Positions 15,068 through 23,596 of a DNA stretch of 41,338 bases are shown in pieces; position 1 is the first letter of the stretch, and every line of letters begins with the position of its first letter. Source of the DNA: Planctomycetota bacterium (lineage in GTDB: Bacteria > Planctomycetota > JAJSAM01 > JAJVHW01). The stretch lies in the NCBI GenBank assembly GCA_021414065.1, contig JAIOPE010000091.1:1-41338 (forward strand). The letters are read 5' to 3'. The position numbers and the translations under genes were made by a program. The notes under the pieces were generated by a model, which was not told where the DNA came from, made no database searches, and saw only the letters and a program-made list of their open reading frames with translations.

Positions 15068-15883
15068 ATGAACAAGAACGACGCAAACGAGCGAAGGAGC
15101 CGGCTGTTCCGCCGGGCCGCCTTCTGCCTCGTGGTGCTCGGCGCGGGCGCGGGAGCACTCCCGGCGCGGGCGTCTGTGACCGGTGCAGGCTCCGCCGCGC
15201 AGACCGGAACGGCTGCAACGAGCGGAGCCACCTCCAGCAGCACGACCGGTGCGCTGGCGACCCCGGCCTTCGCCGCGTTCCAGGCTTCCGGCCTGTGGGC
15301 GCGCTGGAACGGCGATGCGACGCCGCCGGATCGCCCGCCCCCTCCGCCTCCTCCGCCGCCCCCGGGCTGCGACGATCCGGCTCCGCCTCCGCCCCCGCCG
15401 CCTCCCCCGCCCCCGCCTCGTGGCGGTGACGGCGCTGGTGGTGACGGTGCTGGAGACGGCGGTGGCGGTGACGGCGGTGCTGGTGACGGCGGTGCCAATC
15501 GCGGCGCCGGCGATCCTCCGCCGCCTCCTCCTCCCCCTCCTCCGCACCCGCCGCGTGGTGGCGACGGTTCCGGCGGCAACGGCGCCGCGGGCGATCCGCC
15601 TCCGCCTCCTCCCCCGCCCCCCCCGCCGCCTCCTCCCCCGGAGGGCGGTCGTCGTGGGCCTCCGCCGCCACCCCGTGGCGGTGACGGCAACGGAAACGGA
15701 AACGGCAACGGTGGTGGGTCCGGCGGCGGTTCGGGCGGCTCCGGAAACGGCGGCGGCTCGGGCAACGGCCAGAATCCTCCTCCTCCCCCGCCGCCTCCCC
15801 CGCCCCCGCCGCCGCCTCCTCCTCCTCCGCCCCCTCGCGGCGGCAACGGTGGTGGCGGGAGCACCGGCGGCGGACGCCGGTAG
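15068..15883 (+). CDS. Exported proline/glycine tract protein
   Basis: The 271-residue protein starts at an ATG with AGGAGG about 5 nt upstream. A signal peptide spans about residues 1-37 (RRAAFCLVVLGAGAGALPARA). A short Ser/Thr/Ala region with ASGLWARWNGDA follows. The rest alternates blocks of 6 to 16 prolines with Gly/Asp/Asn-rich blocks (RGGDGAGGDGAGDGGG and similar). Polyproline blocks would form stiff rods and Gly blocks flexible spacers, so an extracellular or cell-wall structural role is plausible. Pro runs normally stall ribosomes, so translation should depend on EF-P. No homologous family can be named for such low-complexity sequence. The opposite-strand open frame is a mirror artefact. 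Confidence 0.75.
   Translation: MNKNDANERRSRLFRRAAFCLVVLGAGAGALPARASVTGAGSAAQTGTAATSGATSSSTTGALATPAFAAFQASGLWARWNGDATPPDRPPPPPPPPPPGCDDPAPPPPPPPPPPPPRGGDGAGGDGAGDGGGGDGGAGDGGANRGAGDPPPPPPPPPPHPPRGGDGSGGNGAAGDPPPPPPPPPPPPPPPEGGRRGPPPPPRGGDGNGNGNGNGGGSGGGSGGSGNGGGSGNGQNPPPPPPPPPPPPPPPPPPPPRGGNGGGGSTGGGRR
15337..15835 (+). repeat. Alternating polyproline and polyglycine coding tracts
   Basis: Four C-rich tracts (near 15337-15366, 15376-15418, 15514-15554 and 15594-15674) and a long one near 15776-15835 consist of CCG/CCC/CCT codons and alternate with GGC/GGT-rich stretches. On the other strand these are G-rich runs that may form unusual structure during replication. Codons vary within the runs, so the amino acids are conserved rather than a short DNA unit. 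Confidence 0.75.
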
Positions 15884-15915
15884 GTCGCCGCTCTCCCACT
15901 GATCCAGTGTCTTCT

Positions 15916-15944
15916 CACGGCCGGGGCCCCAAGCCCCGGCCGTG
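15916..15944 (+). terminator. Strong hairpin terminator after the Pro/Gly gene
   Basis: Twelve perfect pairs (15916-15927 with 15933-15944) close a 5-nt CCCAA loop, 33 nt after the stop codon. No T run follows, as is common in very GC-rich genomes, so termination would rest on the stem. Confidence 0.7.
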
Positions 15945-15949
15945 CTCGA

Positions 15950-15979
15950 TTCCAGCCCGTCGGGTTCCAGCCCGTCGGG
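15950..15979 (+). repeat. 15-bp direct tandem repeat, two copies
   Basis: TTCCAGCCCGTCGGG occurs twice without gap directly behind the terminator hairpin and just before the promoter of the next gene. It may be a slippage product or an operator-like pair. Confidence 0.8.
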
Positions 15980-15986
15980 TTCGCGA

Positions 15987-16015
15987 TTGGCGTCACACCG
16001 AGCCGTCGGTATTCT
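15987..16015 (+). promoter_or_regulatory. Promoter of the chagasin-like lipoprotein gene
   Basis: TTGGCG (15987-15992), a 17-nt spacer and TATTCT (16010-16015) form a good sigma70-like promoter. The predicted start is near 16022, giving a leader of about 50 nt with an AGGAGA ribosome site. It is the best canonical -35/-10 pair I saw in the window. Confidence 0.65.
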
Positions 16016-16072
16016 GGCAGCCCACCCCGCGCAGCCCGGACGGCCACGCGATGCTCACCAGGAGACAACCCC

Positions 16073-16480
16073 ATGCGCCTCGCCCCGATCGCCCTCGCCG
16101 CAACCCTGTGCGCCACGCTCGGCGCCTGCGGCCACATCGAACGCGTCACGGACAGTCTCACGCTGACGGAGGCGAACGACGGGCAGACCGTCTCCGTCGT
16201 CCGGCACAGCCGGTTCCGCGTCGAACTCGCCGCGAACGTGACGACCGGGTACTCGTGGACGCTCGGCGACCTTCCCGCGGGCGTCGTCGAGACGGTCGGC
16301 GCCGGCGTCTACGCCCCGGACGCCGCGCCGGCGGGCATGGTCGGCAGCGGCGGCCGGAGTTCGTGGACGTTCGCGGCAAAGAAGCCCGGCCGCGAGACGA
16401 TCCGCCTCGAGTACCGCCGCGCGTGGGAGAAGGACCAGCCCGCCGCGAAGACGGTGAGCTTCGTCGTAGACGTCAAGTAG
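16073..16480 (+). CDS. Chagasin-like (MEROPS I42) protease inhibitor lipoprotein
   Basis: The 135-residue protein has a lipoprotein signal peptide ending in LGACG, with the lipidated Cys near residue 19. The mature part matches the I42 fold with its three binding loops: NVTTGYSW (family N-P-T-T-G-Y), GSGGRSSW (G-x-G-G) and YRRAWE (R-P-W). The loops normally plug the active site of papain-type cysteine proteases. The ATG has AGGAGA about 8 nt upstream and a strong promoter. It probably protects the periplasm or outer surface from proteases. The Pro of loop 1 and of loop 3 are replaced, so affinity may differ. Confidence 0.85.
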   Translation: MRLAPIALAATLCATLGACGHIERVTDSLTLTEANDGQTVSVVRHSRFRVELAANVTTGYSWTLGDLPAGVVETVGAGVYAPDAAPAGMVGSGGRSSWTFAAKKPGRETIRLEYRRAWEKDQPAAKTVSFVVDVK

Positions 16481-16537
16481 ACGTCGGGTCGTCGCTCCGT
16501 CGGATGCGAGGCATGGCATCGCACGCCGAGCAGAGGC

Positions 16538-16622
16538 TCAAGCGGAGAACGGCTTCGCGAGCAACGTGACCGCGGCGTCGAGAACGCCGTCCTTCTAGAC
16601 GAGGTCGCCCGCGTGTCCCGGC
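16538..16622 (-). pseudogene. Remnant of a receiver domain C terminus
   Basis: Reading the minus strand gives GHAGDLV, stop (TAG at 16597-16595), KDGVLDAAVTLLAKPFSA, stop (TGA at 16540-16538). This matches the end of receiver domains fused to hybrid sensor kinases (GYADDAVV-x-GVLE...FLAKPF), including the conserved Lys-Pro-Phe. The in-frame stop and the lack of recognisable domain upstream show it is dead. The rest of the 16481-16789 gap holds no supported gene, though a signal-peptide-like stretch in another minus frame (TVSAAACALAPAVAVSAVVLA) may be a chance product. Confidence 0.5.
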
Positions 16623-16789
16623 GGGCGCGGCCAGGACCACCGCAGACACCGCAACCGCAGGGGCGAGAGCACACGCCGCGGCGCTGACGGTCGTGAGGCC
16701 GCGTCGGGATTGCGTGGATCGCACGCAACCCGCCGGCGCCGGGTCGTGGCCCACCGATCGACCGCCGCCCGGACGCGCCCAAACGGTCC

Positions 16790-19573
16790 TCACGCGACGG
16801 TCACGGCGGCCCCCGCCCGGCGTCCGCGCCGCGTGCGGGCCTTCTCGATCTCGGCCCAGACGAACACGAGGCCACCGGCTCCGACGCAAACTGCGAGCTC
16901 GGCGGACGCCAGCCGCGACGTTCCGAGGAACGTCCGCATCGGCGGCGCGTAGAGCGCCGCGAGTTGGAGTGCGACGACGATCGCGGCGAGGCCCGCGAGC
17001 ACGCGGTTCCGCAAGACGCCGGACCGGACGACGCTCTCGTCGCCGCCGCGCACGCCAAGCGCCTGCGCCACCTGCGCGAACGCAAGCGTGGCGAACATCA
17101 TCGTCTGCCACGCGGGGTTGCCCGCGGACCACTGCCAGAGTCCCACGCCAAGGGCCACCGCGCCGATCGCCGCGCCCATGCGCAGCACCTCACCGAGCCC
17201 GCCGCCCACGAAGATCCCCGCTGCGGCGGGAACGGGACTGCGCCGCATCACGTTGCGTTCCGCAGGCTCCATGCCGAGGCCCACGCCGAGAAGTCCGTCC
17301 GTGAGCAGGTTCAGCCAGAGGAGTTGCAGCGGCAGCAGAGGGACGACGAGTTCGCCGCAGGCCGAGGGTCCGTGCAGCGCTGTGAGTGCAAGCGCGGCCG
17401 GCGGCGCGAGGAGCATGACGGCCACCTTGCCCGCGTTGCCTGCGATGCTGAACTTCACGAACTTCCGAACGTTGTCGAAGATCACGCGCCCTTCTTCGAC
17501 GGCCGCCACGATCGTCGCGAAGTTGTCGTCCTGCAGCACGACCTCCGCCGCTTCCTTCGTGACGTCGGTGCCCGTGATGCCCATCGCCACGCCGATGTCG
17601 GCCTTCCGGAGCGCGGGCGCGTCGTTCACGCCGTCGCCGGTCATGGCGACGACGTCGCCGCGCGCGCGCAGGAGCGAGACGAGCCGGAGCTTGTGCGCCG
17701 GGGAGACGCGAGCGAAGACGGTCGCCGTGGCGGCGGACGCGCCGAGCGCGGCGTCGTCCATGCGATCGATGTCGGCACCGGTGACAGGCGCGGCGTCGTC
17801 GGTCGAGATCCCGAGTTCCCGGGCGATCACGCGAGCGGTAAGCGGGTGGTCGCCGGTGATCATCACCACGCGAATCCCGGCCGAACCGCACGCCGCCACA
17901 GCCGCCTTCACCTCGGGCCGCGCGGGGTCGATCATCCCGAGCATTCCGAGGAACGTCAGACCCGCTTCGATCGACCCATCGACGACCGCCGGCGCCGCGT
18001 CGAGCGGGCGCCAGGCGACGCCGAGCACGCGCATGCCCTCGCCGGCGAGTTGGAGATTCGCCGCCTCGATCCGCGCGCGACGCTCCGGGGTGAGAGCGAC
18101 GGCCGCGCCGCCCTCCCACTCGTGCGACGACACGCCGAGGAGCCCGTCCACCGAGCCCTTCGTGAACGCGGCGCAACGGACGCCCGCGGGGAGCCCCGGC
18201 AGTGGCCCGACGATCTCGTGAACGGTCGTCATCCGCTTGCGGTCCGAGTCGAACGGGACCTCGCCGGATCGCGGCGCGGCGACTTCGAGTTCCGCCTTCC
18301 GCATGTCGATGGACGCCGCCGCCACGACGATCGCCGACTCCGTCGGGTCGCCGACAGCCTGCGGCGCAGCGCCGGCCTGCGCTTCGCCGAGTTGCGCGTC
18401 GTTGACGAGCGCGCCCGCGGCGAGCGCGAAACGGACCCCGAGCGCGTCCTCCGCCACGGCGGCAGCGGGTGCGAGGTCCGCGCGCATCCCAGCGACCTCC
18501 ACGACCGTGACCGTCATCCGGTTCTGCGTGAGCGTGCCCGTCTTGTCGGAGCAGATCACCGTGACGGATCCCAGCGTCTCCACGGCAGGGAGGCTGCGGA
18601 TCAATGCGTGCCGCGCGAGCATCCGCCGCGCGCCGAGGGCGAGCGTGATCGTCACCACCGCGGGAAGGCCCTCTGGGACGATCGCCACCGCGACGCTCAC
18701 CGCGACCAGGAACATCTCGGCCGCGGACTCGCCGTGGAGCACGCCGAACAGCGCCACGAGCCCCGCGATCCCGACCCCGGCGAGCGCGAGGCCCTTCCCC
18801 ACGCGATCGAGGCGCCTCTGGAGCGGCGTCTGTTCCGATCCCGGTTGTTCGTGGAGCAGCGTCGCGACGTGACCGAGCTGCGTCCGCATCCCCGTGGCCA
18901 CGACGATCGCCTCGCCGCGGCCGTACGCCACGACGGTACCCATGTGGGCCATGTTGGTGCGGTCGCCGACCTGCGCGTCCGCAGCGACGACCACGCTCGC
19001 GTCCTTCTCGACGACTTCCGACTCGCCCGTGAGCGCCGACTCCTGCGCGCGGAGACTTGCCGTCTCGACGAGTCGGCAGTCGGCCGGGACGACGTTCCCG
19101 GCTTCGAGCAGCACGATGTCGCCCGGCACGAGGTCCTTCGCCGCGATCTCGACAACGGCCCCGCCTCGGCGCACGCGCACGACCGGCACAGCCATACGCC
19201 GGAGGGCCGCCATCGCCCGTTCCGCGCGGAACTCCTGCACGAAGCCGAGCAATCCGAACAGCACCACGATCGCGAAGATGGCGATCGCTTCGTACCACTT
19301 GCCGAGGAACAGCGAGACGACGCCCGCGGCGACCAGGATGAGCACCATCGTGGCCGTGAACTGCTCGACGAGGATCGACAGCGCGCTGCGTCCGCCCCGT
19401 TCCTCGAGCTCGTTGGGGCCGAGCTCGACGAGGAGCGCCGAGGCCCGCGCGGCGTCGAGCCCCGCGGCCGGATCGGTTCCGATCAGCTTCACGGCTTCGT
19501 CCGTCGGCACGGCGTGCCACGCAACCGCGGGGGTCACGGGAACTGCGACAGACCGGGGACGTTGCGCCGACAT
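16790..19573 (-). CDS. P-type cation-transporting ATPase (P2A, calcium-pump-like)
   Basis: The 927-residue protein has the full P-type set: N-terminal cation-ATPase domain, actuator motif [12 protein letters not shown] near residue 181, membrane motif [16 protein letters not shown], phosphorylation motif [12 protein letters not shown] with Asp near 341, nucleotide domain KGSVDGLLG, and hinge [22 protein letters not shown] near 643. C-terminal helices include [16 protein letters not shown]. The PEGLP motif in TM4 and N-x-x-x-D in TM6 place it with SERCA/PMR1-like pumps that expel Ca2+ (or Mn2+). It is divergent from the HEAT/vWA gene. Calcium export here and secreted EF-hand protein nearby may be related, but that is inference. 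Confidence 0.93.
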   Translation of the reverse strand: MSAQRPRSVAVPVTPAVAWHAVPTDEAVKLIGTDPAAGLDAARASALLVELGPNELEERGGRSALSILVEQFTATMVLILVAAGVVSLFLGKWYEAIAIFAIVVLFGLLGFVQEFRAERAMAALRRMAVPVVRVRRGGAVVEIAAKDLVPGDIVLLEAGNVVPADCRLVETASLRAQESALTGESEVVEKDASVVVAADAQVGDRTNMAHMGTVVAYGRGEAIVVATGMRTQLGHVATLLHEQPGSEQTPLQRRLDRVGKGLALAGVGIAGLVALFGVLHGESAAEMFLVAVSVAVAIVPEGLPAVVTITLALGARRMLARHALIRSLPAVETLGSVTVICSDKTGTLTQNRMTVTVVEVAGMRADLAPAAAVAEDALGVRFALAAGALVNDAQLGEAQAGAAPQAVGDPTESAIVVAAASIDMRKAELEVAAPRSGEVPFDSDRKRMTTVHEIVGPLPGLPAGVRCAAFTKGSVDGLLGVSSHEWEGGAAVALTPERRARIEAANLQLAGEGMRVLGVAWRPLDAAPAVVDGSIEAGLTFLGMLGMIDPARPEVKAAVAACGSAGIRVVMITGDHPLTARVIARELGISTDDAAPVTGADIDRMDDAALGASAATATVFARVSPAHKLRLVSLLRARGDVVAMTGDGVNDAPALRKADIGVAMGITGTDVTKEAAEVVLQDDNFATIVAAVEEGRVIFDNVRKFVKFSIAGNAGKVAVMLLAPPAALALTALHGPSACGELVVPLLPLQLLWLNLLTDGLLGVGLGMEPAERNVMRRSPVPAAAGIFVGGGLGEVLRMGAAIGAVALGVGLWQWSAGNPAWQTMMFATLAFAQVAQALGVRGGDESVVRSGVLRNRVLAGLAAIVVALQLAALYAPPMRTFLGTSRLASAELAVCVGAGGLVFVWAEIEKARTRRGRRAGAAVTVA

Positions 19574-19660
19574 CGCCCCGATTGTCCGGGACGCCGGGCC
19601 GCCGTCGCGGGACGAACCGACGTGAAGGCCGTCGGATTGGTGTCGCCAGCCGGTCCCGGC

Positions 19661-19666
19661 TATGCT
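19661..19666 (+). promoter_or_regulatory. -10 box of the HEAT/vWA gene
   Basis: TATGCT ends 9 nt before the ATG at 19676. A TTGGTG at 19637-19642 with an 18-nt spacer can serve as -35. No ribosome site is present, so a leaderless message is predicted. Confidence 0.55.
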
Positions 19667-19675
19667 CCCCGCACC

Positions 19676-21544
19676 ATGACTCGGACGTCCGCGCTCGCCG
19701 CGGTGCTCGCATCGGTGCTGCTCGCGACGGGCGCGTTCCGCCCCGCCGTCCCGTCGCCGTCCGTCTCGTGGGCCGACGACACGGACCCGCCGCAGGAGGA
19801 CCCGCCGGTCGATCCTCCTGCCGACCCGCCCGTTGAACCTCCCGTGGATCCTCCCGCCCCGGACGCGCCTAAGCCACCCGCGGACCCTCCGAAGGCGGAC
19901 AAGCCGAAGCCCCCGGACAACGACCCGAGCGTGCTCTCCGACAAGGAGAAGGCCGCGAAGCTGAGCGAGGCGAAGAAGACCTACGACGACAACGCCCGCA
20001 ACGGCGACCTCATCCCGGTCCGCACGCGCCGCGCCGCGGTGAAGTTCGCGGGCGACCTGCGATTCCCTCCGGCCGGCGACTTCTTGAAGCACGTGTTCGT
20101 CAAGGACAACGACCTGACGACGCGCGTGGCGGCCTTCATGGCGATCGGCCGGTGCGGCGACACCGAGACGATCCAGAGCGCCGTGAAGACCGCGCTCGCC
20201 TCGACGAAGAAGGAGCCGATCTTCGCGCTCTCGCTTCCGAAGATGATCGAGAGCGTCACGAACGACGAAGTGAAGGAGTGGCTGACGTCGCGTCTCGAGC
20301 AGCGGGACGACGAGGTGATCGCGGCGGTCGTCGAGGCGATCGGCGTGGCAAAGGTCGCGAGCGCGGAGCCGGCGCTCGCGGAACTCCTGGCGAAGAGCAA
20401 GGACGTCGCCGTCCGCTTCGAGGTTCTTCGGGCGCTGGCCCGACTCGGCGGCAAGGGCGCTCAGGCCCGCGTCCTCCCGTTCCTGGCCGACGCCGACTGG
20501 CACCTCAGGATGGGCGCGGCCGAGGCGCTCGGTTTCACGGGATCGCCGGAGTTCATCCCCGACCTGACGAAGTTGATCGTGCGGACGGAGGAGCCGATCG
20601 TCGCCGAGACGGCGGTCGAGGCGATCGCGCGCATCGGCACGAAGGACGCGATCGACCCGCTCATCGCGAGTCTGAAGGTCGGCCGCCTCCGCGCGCGGCA
20701 GAAGGCCCGCGTCGCGCTGACCGGTCTTGCGAAGTCGCTCTACAAGCAGGAGAAGGACTTCAGCGTCGATCCGATGGCGTGGTCCGTGTGGTGGGGCAAG
20801 GTCCAGCGCGGCGTGGACCCCGACGACCCGACGTTCAAGGGCAGCGACACCACGAGCTACTTCAACGTCCCCATCCACAGCGACCGCGTGCTGTTCATCC
20901 TCGACGTCTCGGGATCGATGAACTGGCCCGACGCGCCGCGCGACAGCGGCATCCGGCCGGCCGACTGGCGCGAGCGCCGCATCGACGTCGCCCACAAGGA
21001 GATGTTCAAGGCGCTCCGCGACCTCGCGAAGTCGAACCAGGGACGCGCGCCGAAGAAGCTGAAGAAGGGCGAGACATCGGACTCTCCGGACCAGGTCTCG
21101 GAAGACGGCACCGAACCGCCGACGATGTTCAGCGTCGCCACGTTCGCGGGCGTCGTGACCCCGTGGCAGAAGCAGGCGCTCGTCGCGAGTTCCGAGAACG
21201 TCGAACTCGCGATCGCGTGGCTCGAGAAGCAACTCCCCCGCGGCGGCACCGCCACCTACGACGCGCTCGAGTTCGGCATCGCGCAGGACAACATCGACAC
21301 CATCTTCTTCCTCTCCGACGGCGTCCCGTCGCTCGGCAAGTACGAGGAGCGCGAGACCATCCTGGCCGAGGTCCGCAAGCTGAACCGCTTCAAGCGAGTG
21401 ACGATCCACACCATCGCCCTCATCATCGGCCTCTCCCCGATCGAGTCCGCCCGCAAGTACGAAGACCCCGACGACATGGCCGACATCATGAGCCGAATCG
21501 CCGGCGAGAACCAGGGCGGCTTCGTGAACCGGTCGAAGCTGTAG
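19676..21544 (+). CDS. Secreted HEAT-repeat and vWA domain protein
   Basis: The 622-residue protein has a signal peptide (about 1-32), a Pro/Asp-rich linker (DPPQEDPPVDPPADPPVEPP), a short coiled segment, HEAT-like helical repeats at about 115-350 (TRVAAFMAIGRCGDTETI, EVIAAVVEAIGVAKVASAEP, VRFEVLRALARLGGKG, LRMGAAEALGFTGSPEFI, AETAVEAIARIGTKDAID), then a VWA domain from about 400 with MIDAS DVSGSMNW, a GGTATYDAL segment and FFLSDGVPS. Both parts bind proteins, so it is probably a periplasmic scaffold. The large upstream open frame is a shadow of the ATPase gene; the ATG at 19676 begins the signal peptide. It is leaderless by sequence. Confidence 0.9.
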   Translation: MTRTSALAAVLASVLLATGAFRPAVPSPSVSWADDTDPPQEDPPVDPPADPPVEPPVDPPAPDAPKPPADPPKADKPKPPDNDPSVLSDKEKAAKLSEAKKTYDDNARNGDLIPVRTRRAAVKFAGDLRFPPAGDFLKHVFVKDNDLTTRVAAFMAIGRCGDTETIQSAVKTALASTKKEPIFALSLPKMIESVTNDEVKEWLTSRLEQRDDEVIAAVVEAIGVAKVASAEPALAELLAKSKDVAVRFEVLRALARLGGKGAQARVLPFLADADWHLRMGAAEALGFTGSPEFIPDLTKLIVRTEEPIVAETAVEAIARIGTKDAIDPLIASLKVGRLRARQKARVALTGLAKSLYKQEKDFSVDPMAWSVWWGKVQRGVDPDDPTFKGSDTTSYFNVPIHSDRVLFILDVSGSMNWPDAPRDSGIRPADWRERRIDVAHKEMFKALRDLAKSNQGRAPKKLKKGETSDSPDQVSEDGTEPPTMFSVATFAGVVTPWQKQALVASSENVELAIAWLEKQLPRGGTATYDALEFGIAQDNIDTIFFLSDGVPSLGKYEERETILAEVRKLNRFKRVTIHTIALIIGLSPIESARKYEDPDDMADIMSRIAGENQGGFVNRSKL

Positions 21545-21572
21545 GACGGGGGAGGGCGGCGGCGCGCCTGAG

Positions 21573-21615
21573 CTCGCCACTCGCCGAGGCGAGGAGCGGC
21601 CGAGCGTCCGGCCGC
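21573..21615. terminator. Hairpins between two convergent genes
   Basis: CTCGCC/GGCGAG (21573-21578 with 21588-21593) and GCGGCCG/CGGCCGC (21596-21602 with 21609-21615, 6-nt loop) lie between the stop codons of the convergent genes at 21544 and 21631. They may act as a bidirectional terminator. No T run. Confidence 0.4.
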
Positions 21616-21630
21616 CCCCCGCGCGCCGAC

Positions 21631-22689
21631 TCAGTCGATCGCCGGGAACGTCACGGGGACGCCGTCCCAGACGCGAAGGCAATCGTAGTACTGCGGTTCA
21701 CACTCGGTGGGACTCGTCGCCGACACGTTCACCGGATAGAGCCCGAGTGAGATCACCCCGTTCCAGATCGACTCGATCTTGGCCGGGGCCTTCGGCTCGT
21801 AGACCCCGAAGCTGACAACGGCGTGGGGCTTCGGCGGCGCGGCCGAATCGAGCGCGATCGGCCCTGCGCCGTCGCCTACGTAGACGGAGAGGGTCGTGAC
21901 GAACTTCGCATTCGTCTCCGCGACAATTCCGACGTGGTAGACGGCATCTGCGCGCGGGACGAGTCCGGTCACGATCGATGTCGATATGCGGTCGGTGAGC
22001 GTCGTCGTATCCATGTCGGGCGGGTTCAAGGGATCGGTCACGAGGAAGAACGATTCCGGCCTGCCGTAGAGCGCGAGCTTCCAGCCGCCCGGCGAACCGT
22101 AGTCGTACTCAAGCAAGAGCTGGATCTGGTTCGACACGACGAGCGGCCGCACGGGGTTGACCTTCGCGTCCGGACTGCGCGCGAGGCGCATGAAGAAGTC
22201 GATGCCGCCGTTCATGCGGTACTGGGTGGTCTGGCCGTCCATCGCGTGTTCGCCGGCGGCGAGCTGGTACGTGTCCCACCAGGAGTTGAGTCCGTTCGCC
22301 AGCGTCGCTGGTTCGATCCTGACGAACCGCCACCACCCGAGGTTCTGGTGCGCCGCCATCGTGCCGGGTCCGATGCAAAGGCAGCCCCCGGCATGCGCCG
22401 CGAGGGAGTTCGTCCGGCTGATGTCGAGGAGACCGCGCCCGTAGGGCCAGGGCTTGCCGTCGAACGGGTTGTAGGACCCGCCCGAGGTGGTCCGTCCGCT
22501 TCCCGGATGGACGTCGCCGTCGAAGCTCTCGAAGTCCGCGTGGAGCACCGGGGCGCGCACCTTGGAGCGTACTGAGGCCCCCGCATCCGGTGCAGAGTGG
22601 ACTTCCGGCTGCGACGACGTCGTCGCGCACGCACCACACGAGATGAGCATTGCGCCAGCGAAGGCGCGCACCAGCCAACGTCGGTCCAT
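21631..22689 (-). CDS. Putative secreted lipoprotein of unknown function
   Basis: The 352-residue protein has a signal peptide with lipobox-like ISCG/CGAC near residues 17-21 (AGAMLISCGACATTSS). The mature part begins HADFESFDGDVHPG and continues as a beta-rich, Trp/Gly/Tyr-rich domain (NLGWWRFVRIEPATLANGLNSWWDTYQ, IQLLLEYDYGSPGGWKLALYG, VYHVGIVAETNAKFVTTLSVYVGDG). The order resembles concanavalin-like lectin/LamG folds, but I cannot name a family. Four Cys in two pairs (GGCLC; CEPQYYDC) may form disulphides. The ATG is preceded by GGGAGGG about 7 nt upstream. Convergent with the HEAT/vWA gene. Confidence 0.8.
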   Translation of the reverse strand: MDRRWLVRAFAGAMLISCGACATTSSQPEVHSAPDAGASVRSKVRAPVLHADFESFDGDVHPGSGRTTSGGSYNPFDGKPWPYGRGLLDISRTNSLAAHAGGCLCIGPGTMAAHQNLGWWRFVRIEPATLANGLNSWWDTYQLAAGEHAMDGQTTQYRMNGGIDFFMRLARSPDAKVNPVRPLVVSNQIQLLLEYDYGSPGGWKLALYGRPESFFLVTDPLNPPDMDTTTLTDRISTSIVTGLVPRADAVYHVGIVAETNAKFVTTLSVYVGDGAGPIALDSAAPPKPHAVVSFGVYEPKAPAKIESIWNGVISLGLYPVNVSATSPTECEPQYYDCLRVWDGVPVTFPAID

Positions 22690-22909
22690 GACCAGCCCTC
22701 CCAGTTCGGTCACCCGTTGCAGCGAGCGAAGTGCCGCGCCGCCACTGCACCACACGTTAGGAACTGCAGGCGACCGCCGCAACTGCGTTCTCGCGCCCCC
22801 GTCCCCACCAACGTCCCCGCCTCGTGGTCTCCTGTGGTGTCGGCGACGGCGCGCTCCCCCTTCCCCCGGGGCGGGCGCGCCGGGCGCCGTTCGTAGATCC
22901 CCACCCCAC
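22690..22909. other. Intergenic region between divergent genes
   Basis: This 220-bp gap separates the lipoprotein gene and the methyltransferase gene. It contains the lipoprotein ribosome site and TAGATC at 22894-22899, 10 nt before the methyltransferase GTG (a 5-of-6 fit to TANNNT). I see no gene or repeat in it. Confidence 0.5.
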
Positions 22910-23584
22910 GTGTCGGCCGAACCCACCCTGTCCTGGCAGAAACTCCTCGCGGCGCGACGCCGTGCGGGGGAGCGGTGGCCGTCGCCGTTCGGGATGCCGC
23001 TCGTCCACCGGCCGACGGACGTGCTCTACGCACGGCTGACGGGCACGGAGCGCGTCCTCGACGTCGGCGCGGGCGACGCGACGCGGCGGGAGCGCATCCG
23101 GGCGAAGTTCCCGGGGGTCGTGTACGTGTCGGTGGACCCCGACCCCGAGGCGAAGGCCGACCACCACTCAGTCGGCGAGGTGCCCGGCACGTTCGACGGT
23201 GCGGTGCTGTTCGAGGTTCTGGAACACCTGCGGCCCGAGGTCGGGATCGCCGTGCTCGAGGCCGTCCGCCGGAAGGTGCGGCCGGGCGGGCGCGTGTTCG
23301 TGTCCGTCCCCGCGACGCACACCCCGGGGCGATTCCTGCGCGACTGCACCCACATCACGCCGTGGTCCCACGACGAACTGGGCGCGGCGGTCCTGCTCGC
23401 GGGGTTCGAGTTGGAGTCGCTCCACCGCACGTACCCCGGCACGGCCGTCGGCCGTGCGCTCCGGCGGTTCGTCCTCGGCCCGATCGGACACATCTGGGGC
23501 GTGGACTACGCGCACAGCGTGGTCGCGACCGGCCGCGTCCCGGCGGTGGCGGCGCCCGCAGTGCCCACGTCGCCAGCGAACTGA
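22910..23584 (+). CDS. Class I SAM-dependent methyltransferase
   Basis: The 224-residue protein starts at GTG with no ribosome site. It has the methyltransferase signatures: motif I VLDVGAGDATRRERI near residue 50, acidic VSVDPDPEA at the end of strand 2, a GAVLFEVLEHLRPE segment (motif II/III) and VRPGGRVFVSVPATHT. This is the Methyltransf_11/25 type seen in small-molecule, lipid or sugar methylation. The C-terminal part (FVLGPIGHIWGVDYAHS) resembles methyltransferases acting near polyisoprenoid or glycan pathways, but the substrate cannot be read. It stands alone, convergent with the transporter gene 12 bp away. Confidence 0.85.
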   Translation: MSAEPTLSWQKLLAARRRAGERWPSPFGMPLVHRPTDVLYARLTGTERVLDVGAGDATRRERIRAKFPGVVYVSVDPDPEAKADHHSVGEVPGTFDGAVLFEVLEHLRPEVGIAVLEAVRRKVRPGGRVFVSVPATHTPGRFLRDCTHITPWSHDELGAAVLLAGFELESLHRTYPGTAVGRALRRFVLGPIGHIWGVDYAHSVVATGRVPAVAAPAVPTSPAN

Positions 23585-23596
23585 CGACGTCCCCCG

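Noticed and set aside
14845..16161. Gly/Pro-rich minus-strand open frame
   Set aside because: It mirrors the polyproline gene (Pro codons read as Gly on the other strand). No signal peptide or ribosome site.
16964..19675. Long upstream extension of the HEAT/vWA open frame
   Set aside because: It is antisense to the P-type ATPase. The signal peptide and -10 box place the start at 19676.
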